Assembly: GCA_020137815.1 (NCBI GenBank)
Contig: CM035355.1
Span: 8,473,260-8,537,259, forward strand
Origin: Hormiphora californensis
Lineage: Eukaryota; Ctenophora; Tentaculata; Cydippida; Pleurobrachiidae
Direction: 5' to 3'
DNA length: 64,000 nt
The translations under genes were made by a program, and so were the position numbers. The notes beneath the pieces are model-generated. The model worked only from the letters and a program-made list of their open reading frames with translations, was not told the origin of the DNA and did no database searches. Below, one piece after another: positions 33,093 to 43,214 of this stretch. Each line of letters starts with the position of its first letter. The stretch's first letter is position 1.

Positions 33093-33300
33093 CACATTGA
33101 TGCCTGAGTGAGATCGAGGTCACGCAGCGACCGAGATCGATCTCACATACATATTCTCCGCGGAGCGAGAATAGGTTGCAATGGAGCCAATCACCACGTG
33201 TGGAGGACCATTGTGGATCCATTGCAACCGAGTCACGGCCCCTCCCTGCCATGGCAACCTCGCTCCACGAATAATGTGAGATCTCACTCAGGTGCAAACC
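33093..33300 (+). repeat. Dispersed repeat family copy 3, extended
   Basis: Begins CACATTGATGCCTGAGTGAG and ends with GTGAGATCTCACTCAGGTGC, an inverted version of its own start, so this copy looks like a full element of about 200 bp. An internal inversion is TTGCAATGGAGCC / GGATCCATTGCAA. Confidence 0.7.
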
Positions 33301-33475
33301 CGTGAGTAAACCCGGGTTTATTGATCATGTAGCATCAGGCCATCAGAGAGTTCAACGCGGAAGAGAGGGGAGAAAAAGAAAAGAGATGCGAGAAACGATA
33401 GAGACAGATCCCTCGATTTTCGAGAGGGAGGAGGGGAGAGGGGAAGAGAGAGGAGACGAGAGAGGAGAGAGGGAG

Positions 33476-33478
<3 letters not shown>

Positions 33479-33507
<29 letters not shown>

Positions 33508-33581
33508 CAGAGAGAGAGAGAGACAGAGAGACAGAGAGACAGAGAGACAGAGAGATAGAGAGAGAGAGACAGAGAGAGAAA

Positions 33582-33616
<35 letters not shown>
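33479..33616. repeat. (AG)n / (ACAG AGAG)n microsatellite
   Basis: Mixed GAGAGA and GACAGAGA repeats. A CT tract follows at 33943-33980. 33300-34250 has no supported gene; the ORFs there come from the repeat composition. Confidence 0.9.
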
Positions 33617-33932
33617 CAATCTCGTCAAATCGAAGAACATCAAAAGAGCTCGACTGAGGAAGTGTGTCAAGTGAGGAAGAGAAAATTCATAGAGGGGGGT
33701 CACTTCGTGTTTCTCTCTCTCTCCAAACGTGACGTCATTCGATGGAGAGAACTTCGTAACTACTCCCCCCAAAGTCGAGTTTAACTGAACAAGCCAAGCA
33801 CGAGGGGGTAGAGAAGGGGAGAGCTGGGAGCGGGAGGGAGAGAGGAGAGAGCAGAGGCTAGACGAGAGAGAAGCACGCGTGAGAGAGTCAAAGAGTACTA
33901 GGAGCTTCTAATTTAGTAGAGCTAGAATCTCT

Positions 33933-33985
<53 letters not shown>

Positions 33986-34250
33986 CTCCCTTCCCAACTT
34001 CTTGTCGGCTTTCTGCGGCTCTTGTGTAACCACAATTCATTCTTCGTGAGAATCGTTTAAAGGGAAGGCTCCAAGGAACTACCGATATGCCCAGTCGTGA
34101 TGAACTAAGTCACCAGCTTGTTGAGTACAATGATGAACACGATGGCGTGCTGCAATTGCATCACAATTGCCTCAAAACAGTTGGTGACATGTAGACTATT
34201 GTAGACAGTTGGATAATATCTCGTACCCGCCGGCAGTGACCGGTACATTA

Positions 34251-34454
34251 GGGGCCGAACTAAAAAGACCCTCACTTGGGTTTTGTGAAACTTCCCACGG
34301 TCACAGCTTAACCCCCTGACTTCAAATTTGAGGTTAGGAAGATCTTGGTATGATCTTCCTAGCCTCGAAATTTGAAGTCTATCTCATCAGGAGGTTGACC
34401 GTGGGAAGTTTCACAAAACTCTTTTTCTCAAGTGAGGGTCTTTTTAGTTTGGCC
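34251..34454. mobile_element. Palindromic foldback element, about 204 bp
   Basis: Arms of about 95 bp: GGGGCCGAACTAAAAAGACC and CACTTGGGTTTTGTGAAACT at the left, AGTTTCACAAAACTC and GGGTCTTTTTAGTTTGGCC at the right, closing on AGGAAGATC TTGGTAT GATCTTCCT. Almost no loop. No coding capacity. 34455-34892 shows no gene. Confidence 0.85.
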
Positions 34455-34892
34455 GGAAGCAGCGCGCTGCGCGCGCTTGAGTCAGGATCGAGAGAGGGGG
34501 ACTTCGTGCAGAAGTTTTCTGTCGCAGCAAGTGCTGAAATTTCAACTTTCAACAGAATCGATACTGCGCGCGCTACATTATTTTCACAAGAACGGAGTTT
34601 GGACGGCAATCATCACAGTTCGGAGGCTTCTCGCTTTCACTTCCAATTCAACATCCATTGTTATCAATAATCAATTTAGGAGTCAAACAGTCTTGATTTG
34701 CAAAAACGGGTTTTTCACAAAGAATTCAATCAAAATTAACAAAAACGCAATTTATATTTAACTCGTGTCTCTAACAATTCGGGTAAAATAAACTTTGAAA
34801 CATCTCCGAATGTCTTTTTATTTTGTTCACACTATCCCCACTTCTGATCACTCTGTATTGTTAAATGTCTCTCTCTCTCTGTGGTGCGACTC

Positions 34893-35318
34893 TCATTGCT
34901 CCTCAGCAACTGCCCTGGGTTCATCACAACACAGAGCGTTTAGGATTTCTGATAACTTTGATTTATACTGTTCTTTATTAGTTACCAGTTGCTCGATGTA
35001 GGAATTAACTGACTCCAATAAACAATCTGAAGGAAAAGACAATTAAACAACTGTTACAATTGGATAAATATAATAAGCAGTGGACTGGGATGTGGCGGAT
35101 CGTATTGCTGTCTACATTCAGTACTCGCCTAATCAAGGATGAGATCAAATAAATCGAAATATAAGCAGAGATGAAAATGGAAATATTGCCACTTTTCAAA
35201 TTGGCTCTTTACCTAGCTCGGTGATAACATTTTGTTCCTTTTGACACGACCAATTAACTCGTTCTGTAATGTCTGACAGTAAAGATTCCCATTCTCCAAC
35301 TAAATCTCCTCCTTCCAT
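34893..35318 (-). CDS. Small coiled-coil protein, 79 residues, two exons
   Basis: Exons 35213-35318 and 34893-35026 join in phase (donor CTAG/GTAAAG, acceptor TTCCTTCAG/AT), 240 bp including TGA. The protein starts MEGGDLVGEWESLLSD and is predicted helical with heptad-like hydrophobic spacing (ITELDCLLESVNSYIEQLV, YKSKLSEILNALCC). I do not recognise the family; size and helicity suggest a small adaptor or complex subunit. A splice acceptor-like TTGTTCTAG lies 4 bases upstream of the ATG, so the ATG could be in a second exon, with either a 5' UTR exon or a longer protein upstream. It is close behind the PH-domain gene on the same strand, but phases do not allow a simple fusion with it. Confidence 0.6.
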
Positions 35319-35672
35319 CGAACTAGAACAATTGGGGGCGGTGGTTATACTACATAACAGCAATGCAGCAAGGGGTTGTCAAATGATGACAAACAAGAGA
35401 AGGGGAGTTGAGTAGTTGTGGAATGGGGGAGCTGAGCAGTTGTGGAATGTGGGTTTGGGTGGCAGGTAGCGGATTCGGGCAAACAAAACATACTTAATTC
35501 TAACAAAATATACAAAATTTTACATAGTACAGAACTACTCCGATAATAAAAAACAATTCCATTATACATCGTTCTACTGTTATCGAGGAATGGGCGGGTT
35601 CAACCCTCACACCCCAATTCCCGTCCTCTCAGAGAGACAAGGAAATAATTCCCGTCGTCAGAGAGTTGAATT

Positions 35673-38600
35673 TTAGCACACTGCAGATCGTACATTTGTG
35701 TTACCTGAAAGAAGGGGTGATATTAGGTCATTCGGTAAATATCTGGACAGGTATGTTTGTGAGAGAACGGAGCTAGATAGAGCCAAGCGACCTATTCCAG
35801 CGTCTTCCTTGGACATTTTTAGGTTGGACTAGGATGGTGGGAACCTTCGCCTGCTGGCAGTATTGCCTCACGAGCAATATGTTTCAATGCTACTCTAGCT
35901 GCCGCTTTATGCTAACTTTTAACTCAATTTTGGACCAATATGACCTACTTCCGGATCATTCGGAAAGTTTTTAACCCTATATATTGCTTATTAAATGCCT
36001 TGAGATACTCCATAAACCTTCCTGAAATTTTCGGATAAAATTTCTAGCATGGGGAAGCGATTTTCGCTAGATTTGGTAAAGCTGAATTTTAATTTTTTTT
36101 ACAAATGTTGAAAAAAGCCGCCATGAGCCAGGTACCCATTGACCGATCGTAATAAAACTAACATAGGACCTAGAAAATTGTATAAGCTAACATTTAACGT
36201 TGGATTCAAGTCATTTAGACGTTTAGAACGTACAAAAACGGCCATGAAGTGCGCAAGGAGCAATTTTGGCAAAAATCCAATTTTTAAGGATGAAGATGGA
36301 ATCTAAACGCTTCAATTATGGTTGCATCATCTTCAGGCTAAAAAAGTGATCTAGGAACACTGTTCAAACCGATCATCTGTCCCCAATAGAGAAAATGCCA
36401 TGACATATTCAATTATCCGTAGTGCCACAGTTTTTTCTTGCATAAAGCGGCAGCAAGAGTAGCATTGAAACATATTGCTCGTGAGGCAATACTGCCAGCA
36501 GGCGAAGGTTCCCACCATCCTAGTCCAACCTAAAAATGTCCAAGGAAGACGCTGGAACAGGTCGCTTGGCTCTATCTAGCTCCGTTCTCTCACAAACATA
36601 CCTGTCCAGATATTTACCGAATGACCTAATATTATTTGGCCGGGGTTACTAGGGGTTACTAGGGGTGATTAGAAGTTTAACTAACTAAACTAACTTTCTT
36701 ATCAAGGGATTAATTAACTCTCGAAAATTTGGCGTCTTTTCTATTTGGTATAAACTAAGAAGAATATTCCTTTGAGCCCGGGTTCTATTGGATTTTCCTA
36801 ATCTTGACTACAACAACTCACTGTTTCTAATGTTGGGGGTAATGAAGCCATCCAGTTTCCCACTGGCAATAAGATCAAATACACTCATTTGGGCCAATGA
36901 TAGATCCTCCTCTCCTCCCCCAGACAATAGTCGCACATCGTGATGAGGAATAACTTTTACTGGGGCCGCCTCTGTAGGTGCTGGGGTATCTGGGAGAGAA
37001 CGATGTTAAACTAACATTGTAGGTGCTGGGGTATCTGGGAGAGAACGATGTTAAACTAACATTGTAGGTGGTGGGGTATCTGGGAGAGAACGATGTTAAA
37101 CTAACATTGTAGGTGCTGGGGTATCTAGGAGAGAACGATGTTAAACTAACATTGTAGGTGCTGGGGTATCTGGGAGAGAACGATGTTAAACTAACATTGT
37201 AGGCGCTGGGGTATCTGGGAGAGAACGATGTTAAACTAACATTGTAGGTGCTGGGGTATCTGGGAGAGAACGATGTTAAACTAACATTGTAGGTGCTGGG
37301 GTATCTGGGAGAGAACGATGTTAAACTAACATTGTAGGTGCTGGGGTATCTGGGAGAGAACGATGTTAAACTAACATTGTAGGTGCTGGGGTATCTGGGA
37401 GAGAACGATGTTAAACTAACATTGTAGGTGCTGGGGTATCTGGGAGAGAACGATGTTAAACTAACATTGTAGGTGCTGGGGTATCTGGGAGAGAACGATG
37501 TTAAACTAACATTGTAGGTGCTGGGGTATCTGGGAGAGAACGATGTTAAACTAACATTGTAGGTGCTGGGGTATCTGGGAGAGAACGATGTTAAACTAAC
37601 ATTGTAGGTGCTGGGTATCTGGGAGAGAACGATGTTAAACTAACATTGTAGGTGCTGGGGTATCTGGGAGAGAACGATGTTAAACTAACATTGTAGGTGC
37701 TGGGGTATCTGGGAGAGAACGATGTTAAACTAACATTGTAGGCGCTGGGGTATCTGGGAGAGAACGATGTTAAACTAACATTGTAGGTGCTGGGGTATCT
37801 GGGAGAGAACGATGTTAAACTAACATTGTAGGCGCTGGGGTATCTGGGAGAGAACGATGTTAAACTAACATTGTAGGTGCTGGGGTATCTGGGAGAGAAC
37901 GATGTTAAACTAACATTGTAGGTGCTGGGTATCTGGGACAATATAACATTAAAAGTACATACTGGGTGTATAATATTAGGTAACTGAGAGATCAGTATAT
38001 CCTGCATATTTTGGGTCAGGGGAAATATTGAAATAATGGCAACCAAGTCCTAGTTAGTATTTTACCTTTTTCAACAATGGGTCCCCTTGCTCCTGACCCT
38101 GCCACTGGTACAATAGGGGCGGCAGGTAGGGTTGCTGCTTTTAGTTGCTTCCAGAAGTCAGCTGCTGGTCGGACGGGTTTCTCTGAGGTAGGTCTCAATC
38201 CAAACTTTTCACTGAAAAAACAATAACAAATTGTCAAAGTGTTGATGGTCAGGTTCAGCATGGCGACTGCCCTTCCCTGTTCCCACCTCCCCCAAGGGAT
38301 TTACTTATCAAATCTCACCTTGCTCTCACGACAGGTTTTTGTTCTGGAATCTTTTTCTTGATCGTAGTGTTTTGTTCCTGATAATGATATAATAATAATA
38401 ACGATTGGTTACACAGTCATCCTTACAACTCTTGCGCGTAGTGTGCCAAAACGAAGCCTGCACGGCGTAGAGAGGTGACGGCGCCACCAAACGAAATGAT
38501 TGGTTACGGTGCAAAATATATCCTTTCCGGTAAACAAACCGAAATAATACTAATTAGTAATTTCCGAGGATGCTCGCCGCTGGAGGCAAGGAAGGAGAAT

Positions 38601-41233
38601 ACAAACAAATTGGAAAACCTCAGTTTCATAAAAACAGATAACCCCTTGTTTGTACCTAGTTTCTTGATTCTAGTACCTTCATCGACAGAATTTTAGCTTC
38701 ATACTTCTTGATTTTCAACTCGTTTTCTCTCATTATAAGTCGCTGGTTTTCCAAAGATTTGAACTCAGGATGGGTCTCGTCACGAACAATGTCTCTCGAC
38801 AGCTTGGCTCTCTGAAAGGCATGAGAAATCAGATAGCTCTGGATTTAATTGGTCGATGATAAAACATACGATAACCCAGATAATTCCTGGTATATGATCC
38901 GAGCAGAAAACTATTAGCTAGTGGATATTTGTTATGTTTTTAAAACAGAGTCTAGCTAGGCAAGTGGTTATTTGGTTTCAAGATGATGGTGTCATGCTAT
39001 TCCTCACTATGAACCGGCGGCGATACTTGTTTTTTTCCCTCAATTTTACTCGTTCTCATTTTTGAACGTGATCAAAGTTTTTCGATTAGATCTTGATTCG
39101 ATCTTTGGGTGACCAAAAAATCTTGATTTGATCTTTTGGTAATCAAAAAATATCGATTCGATTCGATTCGATCTTTGGGCCATCAAAAACTTTCGATTCC
39201 ATCTCTATTCGATCGGGCGATCGAAAAAATATCGATTCGATCTCTAAGCTCAAAATACTACTTTTTTTCGATTCAATTCGATGATATCGCCTTGCGACCA
39301 TCGCCTTGCGACCATTTCTGGTGAAAATGGGCCCATTTACGAACATTAAGGCCAGAGGGGGGGGGGTCCGGGGGTATAAAAAGTCACTTTCGGTATTTGG
39401 TCCGGCTCGAAGAGCCGGACCAGATGACATACTCGGAATCGATTTTACGCGCGCTGTTAGGGAGAAAATTGAGGTTAACTTTTGGCCCAAAATCAATGTT
39501 AACCTCTCTAATTCTTAGAGATCAGGTATTGAAACAATAAAAACTGTTCTAAAAGTAAGGTATCACTAAGGAGAGCATGTGTGAGCAATTTTATGGTGCT
39601 ATACCTGGTAGTTCTTTAAATTTAGAGGTTAACATATTTCACCAAAAAGTAGCCTTTTGGTGAATAACTTGGAACATTTTTACGAATCGCCACTACATTC
39701 AGCTCATAAACGGCTAAGAGTTGGGCCTTGAAATTTGGCAGGCATGATCCTTAGATAATAAACTGTGCTTTGAGTGTAACGATTTTTTATTGGAGCCTCC
39801 GTTCCCAAGATATTGAGGTTAACGTCTAAAAAATATCAGATGTGAAACATGTTAACCTCAATATCTTGGGAACGGAAGCCTCAATCAAAAATCGTTACAC
39901 TCAAAGCACAGTTTATTATCTAAGGATCATGCCTGCCAAATTTCAAGGCCCAACTCTTAGCCGTTTATGAGCTGAATGTAGTGGCGATTTGAAAAGTAAG
40001 GTGTGAAAAAAGACCAAAAAGGTTGTTTTTTGGGCAATAAGTTAACCTCAAATATCCGAACAACTATATGGCTTAGACCTCTGAAACTTTAAACATTTGG
40101 TCTCCTTGATCAGATCTATCGATTGGTACCATTTTTATCTGTGAAGGCGACATAAATACAAGATTTTTGAGGTTAACTTACATTTTCGGTCAAAAGTTAA
40201 CCTCAAAAAACAAGGCTTCCTGATACACTTGGTGCGCAGCTAACCTATCCAAAAGTTTCCTACCACCGAGTTACATCATATATGTGAACCTCAGAAAAGT
40301 ACATTTTTTGACCCTCGGACCCCCCCCCCCCCCCTCTGGCCTTAATGCGCCCATCCTCAAAAATATGTGCGCATTTTCGCTGGAAGAGCCCATAAATGCG
40401 CCCATTTTTGCTAAAAAACAACAGGACACGAAATTTTGAAGCCGCACAACCACACAAATCAGATTCAGCCATGGCCAGCGCTCTGGAGCGAAAATGGGCA
40501 CATTAAATGGGCTCTTCCAGCGAAAATGTGCCCTTTACTAGGGTCCTATGGGTACCTTCTGGTTGGTAATGTGGCGGGTTTGTCCTTCAATGAATGATTC
40601 CATCCAGTCACATCTTGTCCTGAGATCTGCAGCAGCTAGGATTAGAGTCTTCCCGCTGCTGTCCCCACTAATCTCAATGGGATACCTGTCGAGACAATGT
40701 CATGTGATCAATTTACAACTTTCCGCACGAGAAATTAGTGATAAAAATTAAAAGGGGGTAATTTTGGTAAAACAGGGCAGCTGTCAGGGAAGTAATTTGA
40801 AATTAGAGAATCTAAGCAGAGAGAGAGAGAGAGCGAAGTAGTGAGGTGTACTATGTCTGGGGAGTCAGGGGAGTTTTGTTACCTGGTACCGAACATGGAG
40901 GGTTCAGAGTGAGCTGCTTTGATTGTTAGATTAGGACTAATGAGGGAGATATCTCCAATGGGGTCCGATGAGATTGTCCCTTCCTCTCTAAATACCTGCT
41001 CCTCAGACACTGCCCAGTACTGTAACGGGGTTAAAATCATTGTCCAATATGTTGTATAGACATTCATTATTGTCCATTATATCAATTTGGAGAAGTTTTC
41101 AAATACATACCTGCAGCCTCATAGTTTTCTTGTTCAAAACGAAGAATCTCTTGTTCCATGTTTTGACAGTCGGGTTTTCACTGAAAAACCCAGCTAGCTT
41201 GTAGAGCACTCCAGTTTTTAGTTCACAACTCAT
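35673..41233 (-). CDS. PH-domain protein with coiled coil, eight exons
   Basis: Exons (minus): 41111-41233, 40883-41019, 40556-40685, 38677-38811, 38319-38377, 38066-38211, 36822-36989, 35673-35704; total 930 bp, 309 residues, every junction in phase. Residues 1-130 form a PH domain: TGVLYKLAGFF, TWNKRFFVLN, MRLQYW, and the C-terminal helix with its invariant Trp in TRCDWMESFIEGQ. PH domains bind phosphoinositides or proteins at membranes. A Lys/Glu-rich helix follows (LENQRLIMRENELKIKKYE), then a Pro/Ala-rich linker and FDLIASGKLDGFITPN. The family beyond the PH domain is not recognised. The last 10-codon exon is the least certain: the other frame of that exon is longer (about 34 codons) but out of phase. 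Intron 3 holds a 1.1-kb foldback element, intron 6 a 45-bp minisatellite of splice junctions, and intron 7 a 0.9-kb foldback element. Confidence 0.7.
35719..36641. mobile_element. Foldback element with about 205-bp terminal inverted repeats
   Basis: Left arm from ATATTAGGTCATTCGGTAAA to GCCGCTTTATGC (35719-35922). Right arm is its reverse complement (about 36442-36638), ending TTTACCGAATGACCTAATAT. Identity is high with a few differences, including ATTCCAGCGTC vs GGAACAG. The 520-bp centre has no ORF or known protein. The element lies 15 bp upstream of the last acceptor of the PH gene (minus strand). A target duplication is not clear. Confidence 0.9.
36985..37937 (-). repeat. 45-bp minisatellite of duplicated 3' splice junctions, about 21 copies
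   Basis: On the minus strand each unit reads GTTTAACATCGTTCTCTCCCAG then ATACCCCAGCACCTACA and ATGTTA. The real exon of the PH gene starts at 36989 with CTCTCCCAG/ATACCCCAGCACCTACAG. So every repeat contains the pyrimidine tract, the AG and 17 bases of the exon. Copies are almost identical; two near 37613 and 37926 have lost one G. Confidence 0.92.
39306..40400. mobile_element. Nested foldback element in PH-gene intron
   Basis: Outer arms: TGAAAATGGGCCCATTTACG, GAACATTAAGGCCAGAGG and a G run with TCCGGGGGT at the left; ACCCTCGGACC, a C run, TCTGGCCTTAATGCGCCC and CATTTTCGC at the right. Inside, 39685-39985 is an almost perfect palindrome of about 135-bp arms (CGCCACTACATTCAGCTCAT to GGTTAACGTC and back). 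GAGGTTAAC motifs recur throughout the spacer. No protein coding. Confidence 0.85.
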
Positions 41234-41353
41234 GATTCTATCATAAAGTTTTGTTAGGAAACTTAATATTAGACATAGACAATACCAAATACTCTGGATA
41301 TGAAATAAAACTGATATACTAAAATATAAAACAGTATCACATTCTAACAACTA

Positions 41354-42940
41354 TTAACCCAGTTTTCTTCCCTGCAATGCTGTCTTGACTTTACCCCACT
41401 TAGACTTCAGTGGGACCCCTGAATCGCCCAGAACTTTCTCAATGTCTATTTCTGCGTTCCTTCTCCCATCACTGTCCTCACTCGAATCAGAATCTTGTTC
41501 AACCTTCCCCGCCAACATCTTCAGTTTTTTATCCGCCTCCTCGCACAACAACTTCAAATCAGCGGGGTTCACTGCACTAGACATCCTCCTACTGAATCCT
41601 GGCTCATTCATCGCATCTAATTTTACCAGCATGTTTTCCTCTTTAAACGTTTCCTCTTTCTGCGTCTTGTATCTCTGGATATCAGAGTAGTTGAGCTCCT
41701 GGTTATGGTATATCAACTTCTCTAAAAACATTCTTCTAAGATGGTAAGAGTCGCACGCCAGGTAGAGAGATCGGAGTCTCCTGGGACGCTCGTGATCTCT
41801 CATTACTGCTTTACACGGGTGTTTCTCCCAGTATGACGGATCCATGAACTTTGCCGCTTGGGGCTCATCGGGGTCATGAAACATGGGTAGAATATCAGGG
41901 ATTGGGGTCTCCTTCACAGACAACAAACCTCCTATCTTATCGTCAGCTCGGTTGGGAGGGGGTTTGTACCGAGGGAAGAGGGAGAGGAGGAGCTGCTCTT
42001 CTAAATTTGCTGGATATTCATCATCCCTGGAATCCGCCTCAAAATTAATTCTCCGAGAATTTCCGAAGCCAAAGAAACCGGAAGTGTAACAAAGTTTTAG
42101 TTCTAGTTTTGCCATTGACGTCATGTCTTTACTGAACTCGTGAGATCCCATTATCGTTCTGTTACTCATTATGTCCTGATGGGGGGTATTATCGTTTTGT
42201 TACTCATTATATCCTGATGGGGGGTATTATCATCCTATTAGTAATAGGCTGTTATTCATAACATCCTGAGAGTCGAGGGGTGCATGGAAATTAATTTGTA
42301 GAACTATCAACAAGTTTGTAACTATTAACTCTAATTTTACAAAGGCCTGCAATACCTTGAGGTGGAAAAGCATGACCCCCATCTGCCGTTTTTCAATACT
42401 GATCCTATTTTCTTTATTTGCTTTGTACATGATCATCTCAATCTTCAAGTTTGTGTTTTTCAGGACCGCCTTGGATACAGGGATATTCACTGGAAAGTGT
42501 TGAACTGCATCAATTAGCACCTAGAAACAGAAATATGACTATAACAGAAACAGGAACCAGGCGCCAGACGGCAGTTTGCTAAGAAAGTGTTAGATATTAG
42601 ATACTGGGTGATCAATCAAATTTTTGTATTCATTCAATATTATTTAAAAGTACTATATATTGCGGACACGACATGCCCAGGGGCCCAGGGGCAATGCAAA
42701 TGTGATAATTTGAACATTTACCTCTTTGTGAGTTAGAAAAGGCATGACATGGGTTCTTTTCACGTATTTCCCTGAGGTCAGTTGAAGATACACGTGATCA
42801 TAAATGCTGCAACTTTCATCGTTGAAACTTGATAGTAGAATAAGTTGTACTAGAATGACACCCTGTACATCTTGCTCTGGAAGAACAGTATCTGCCTCAT
42901 ACCCTTCCTCATTATCTGAATCATAATCATCAGTCTCCAT
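41354..42940 (-). CDS. C2-like domain protein, three exons, family not recognised
   Basis: Exons (minus): 42722-42940 (ATG), 42356-42520, 41354-42175; all phase 0, about 401 residues. The first about 190 residues read like a C2-type beta sandwich (GVILVQLILLSS, DHVYLQLTSGKYVKRTHVM, LKIEMIMYKANKENR, MGVMLFHLK, MAKLELKLCY). The C-terminal half is charged and helical with EEQLLLSLFPRYKPPPN and an acidic patch QDSDSSEDSD. I did not recognise calcium-binding Asp clusters, so membrane binding is not assured. Upstream of the ATG is TTACTTAG/GATGG, so a further 5' exon is possible. The intron before the last exon carries partial duplications of its acceptor. The stop lies 121 bp upstream of the PH gene's ATG on the same strand. 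Confidence 0.65.
42166..42294 (-). repeat. Duplicated 3' splice junction of the C2-like gene (three copies)
   Basis: On the minus strand the true junction reads ATACCCCCCATCAG/GACATAATGAGTAACAG. A second copy, CATCAG/GATATAATGAGTAACAA, lies about 36 bp upstream, and a weaker third, TCAG/GATGTTATGAATAACAG, about 50 bp further. Each includes the AG and about 17 exon bases. Confidence 0.85.
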
Positions 42941-43214
42941 CCTAAGTAAGGGATGGATGTGTTAAGGAATGGTCAGTTGGGGATGGACGCTAACAGAGTC
43001 GCGGGCAATCCCCCTCTGGGATGCCAGATGCCTCTTGGATAATTCCAATGGATATATCCAGGAGGGATGCTAGGAATCATTATAGATATTAGACACCGTT
43101 TAGTTTACCCAAATTAGTGATATAGTTGTGTGGCCGTTGAAAAAAAAGAGGTTACAATTTACAGCGCTTTTCAACCAAAAAAAGTTAAGTTAAAGCGAAG
43201 TTCAGCTATAAAAT
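42941..43214. other. Region upstream of the C2-like gene
   Basis: About 275 bp of AT-rich sequence before the foldback element. Promoter and 5' UTR of the minus-strand gene are expected here; no specific site can be named. Confidence 0.35.

Noticed and set aside
35603-35704. Longer reading of the last PH-gene exon (MYDLQCAKIQLSDDGNYF frame)
   Set aside because: The frame looks more protein-like but is out of phase with the only good donor of the preceding exon (A/GTGAGTT); noted as an ambiguity.
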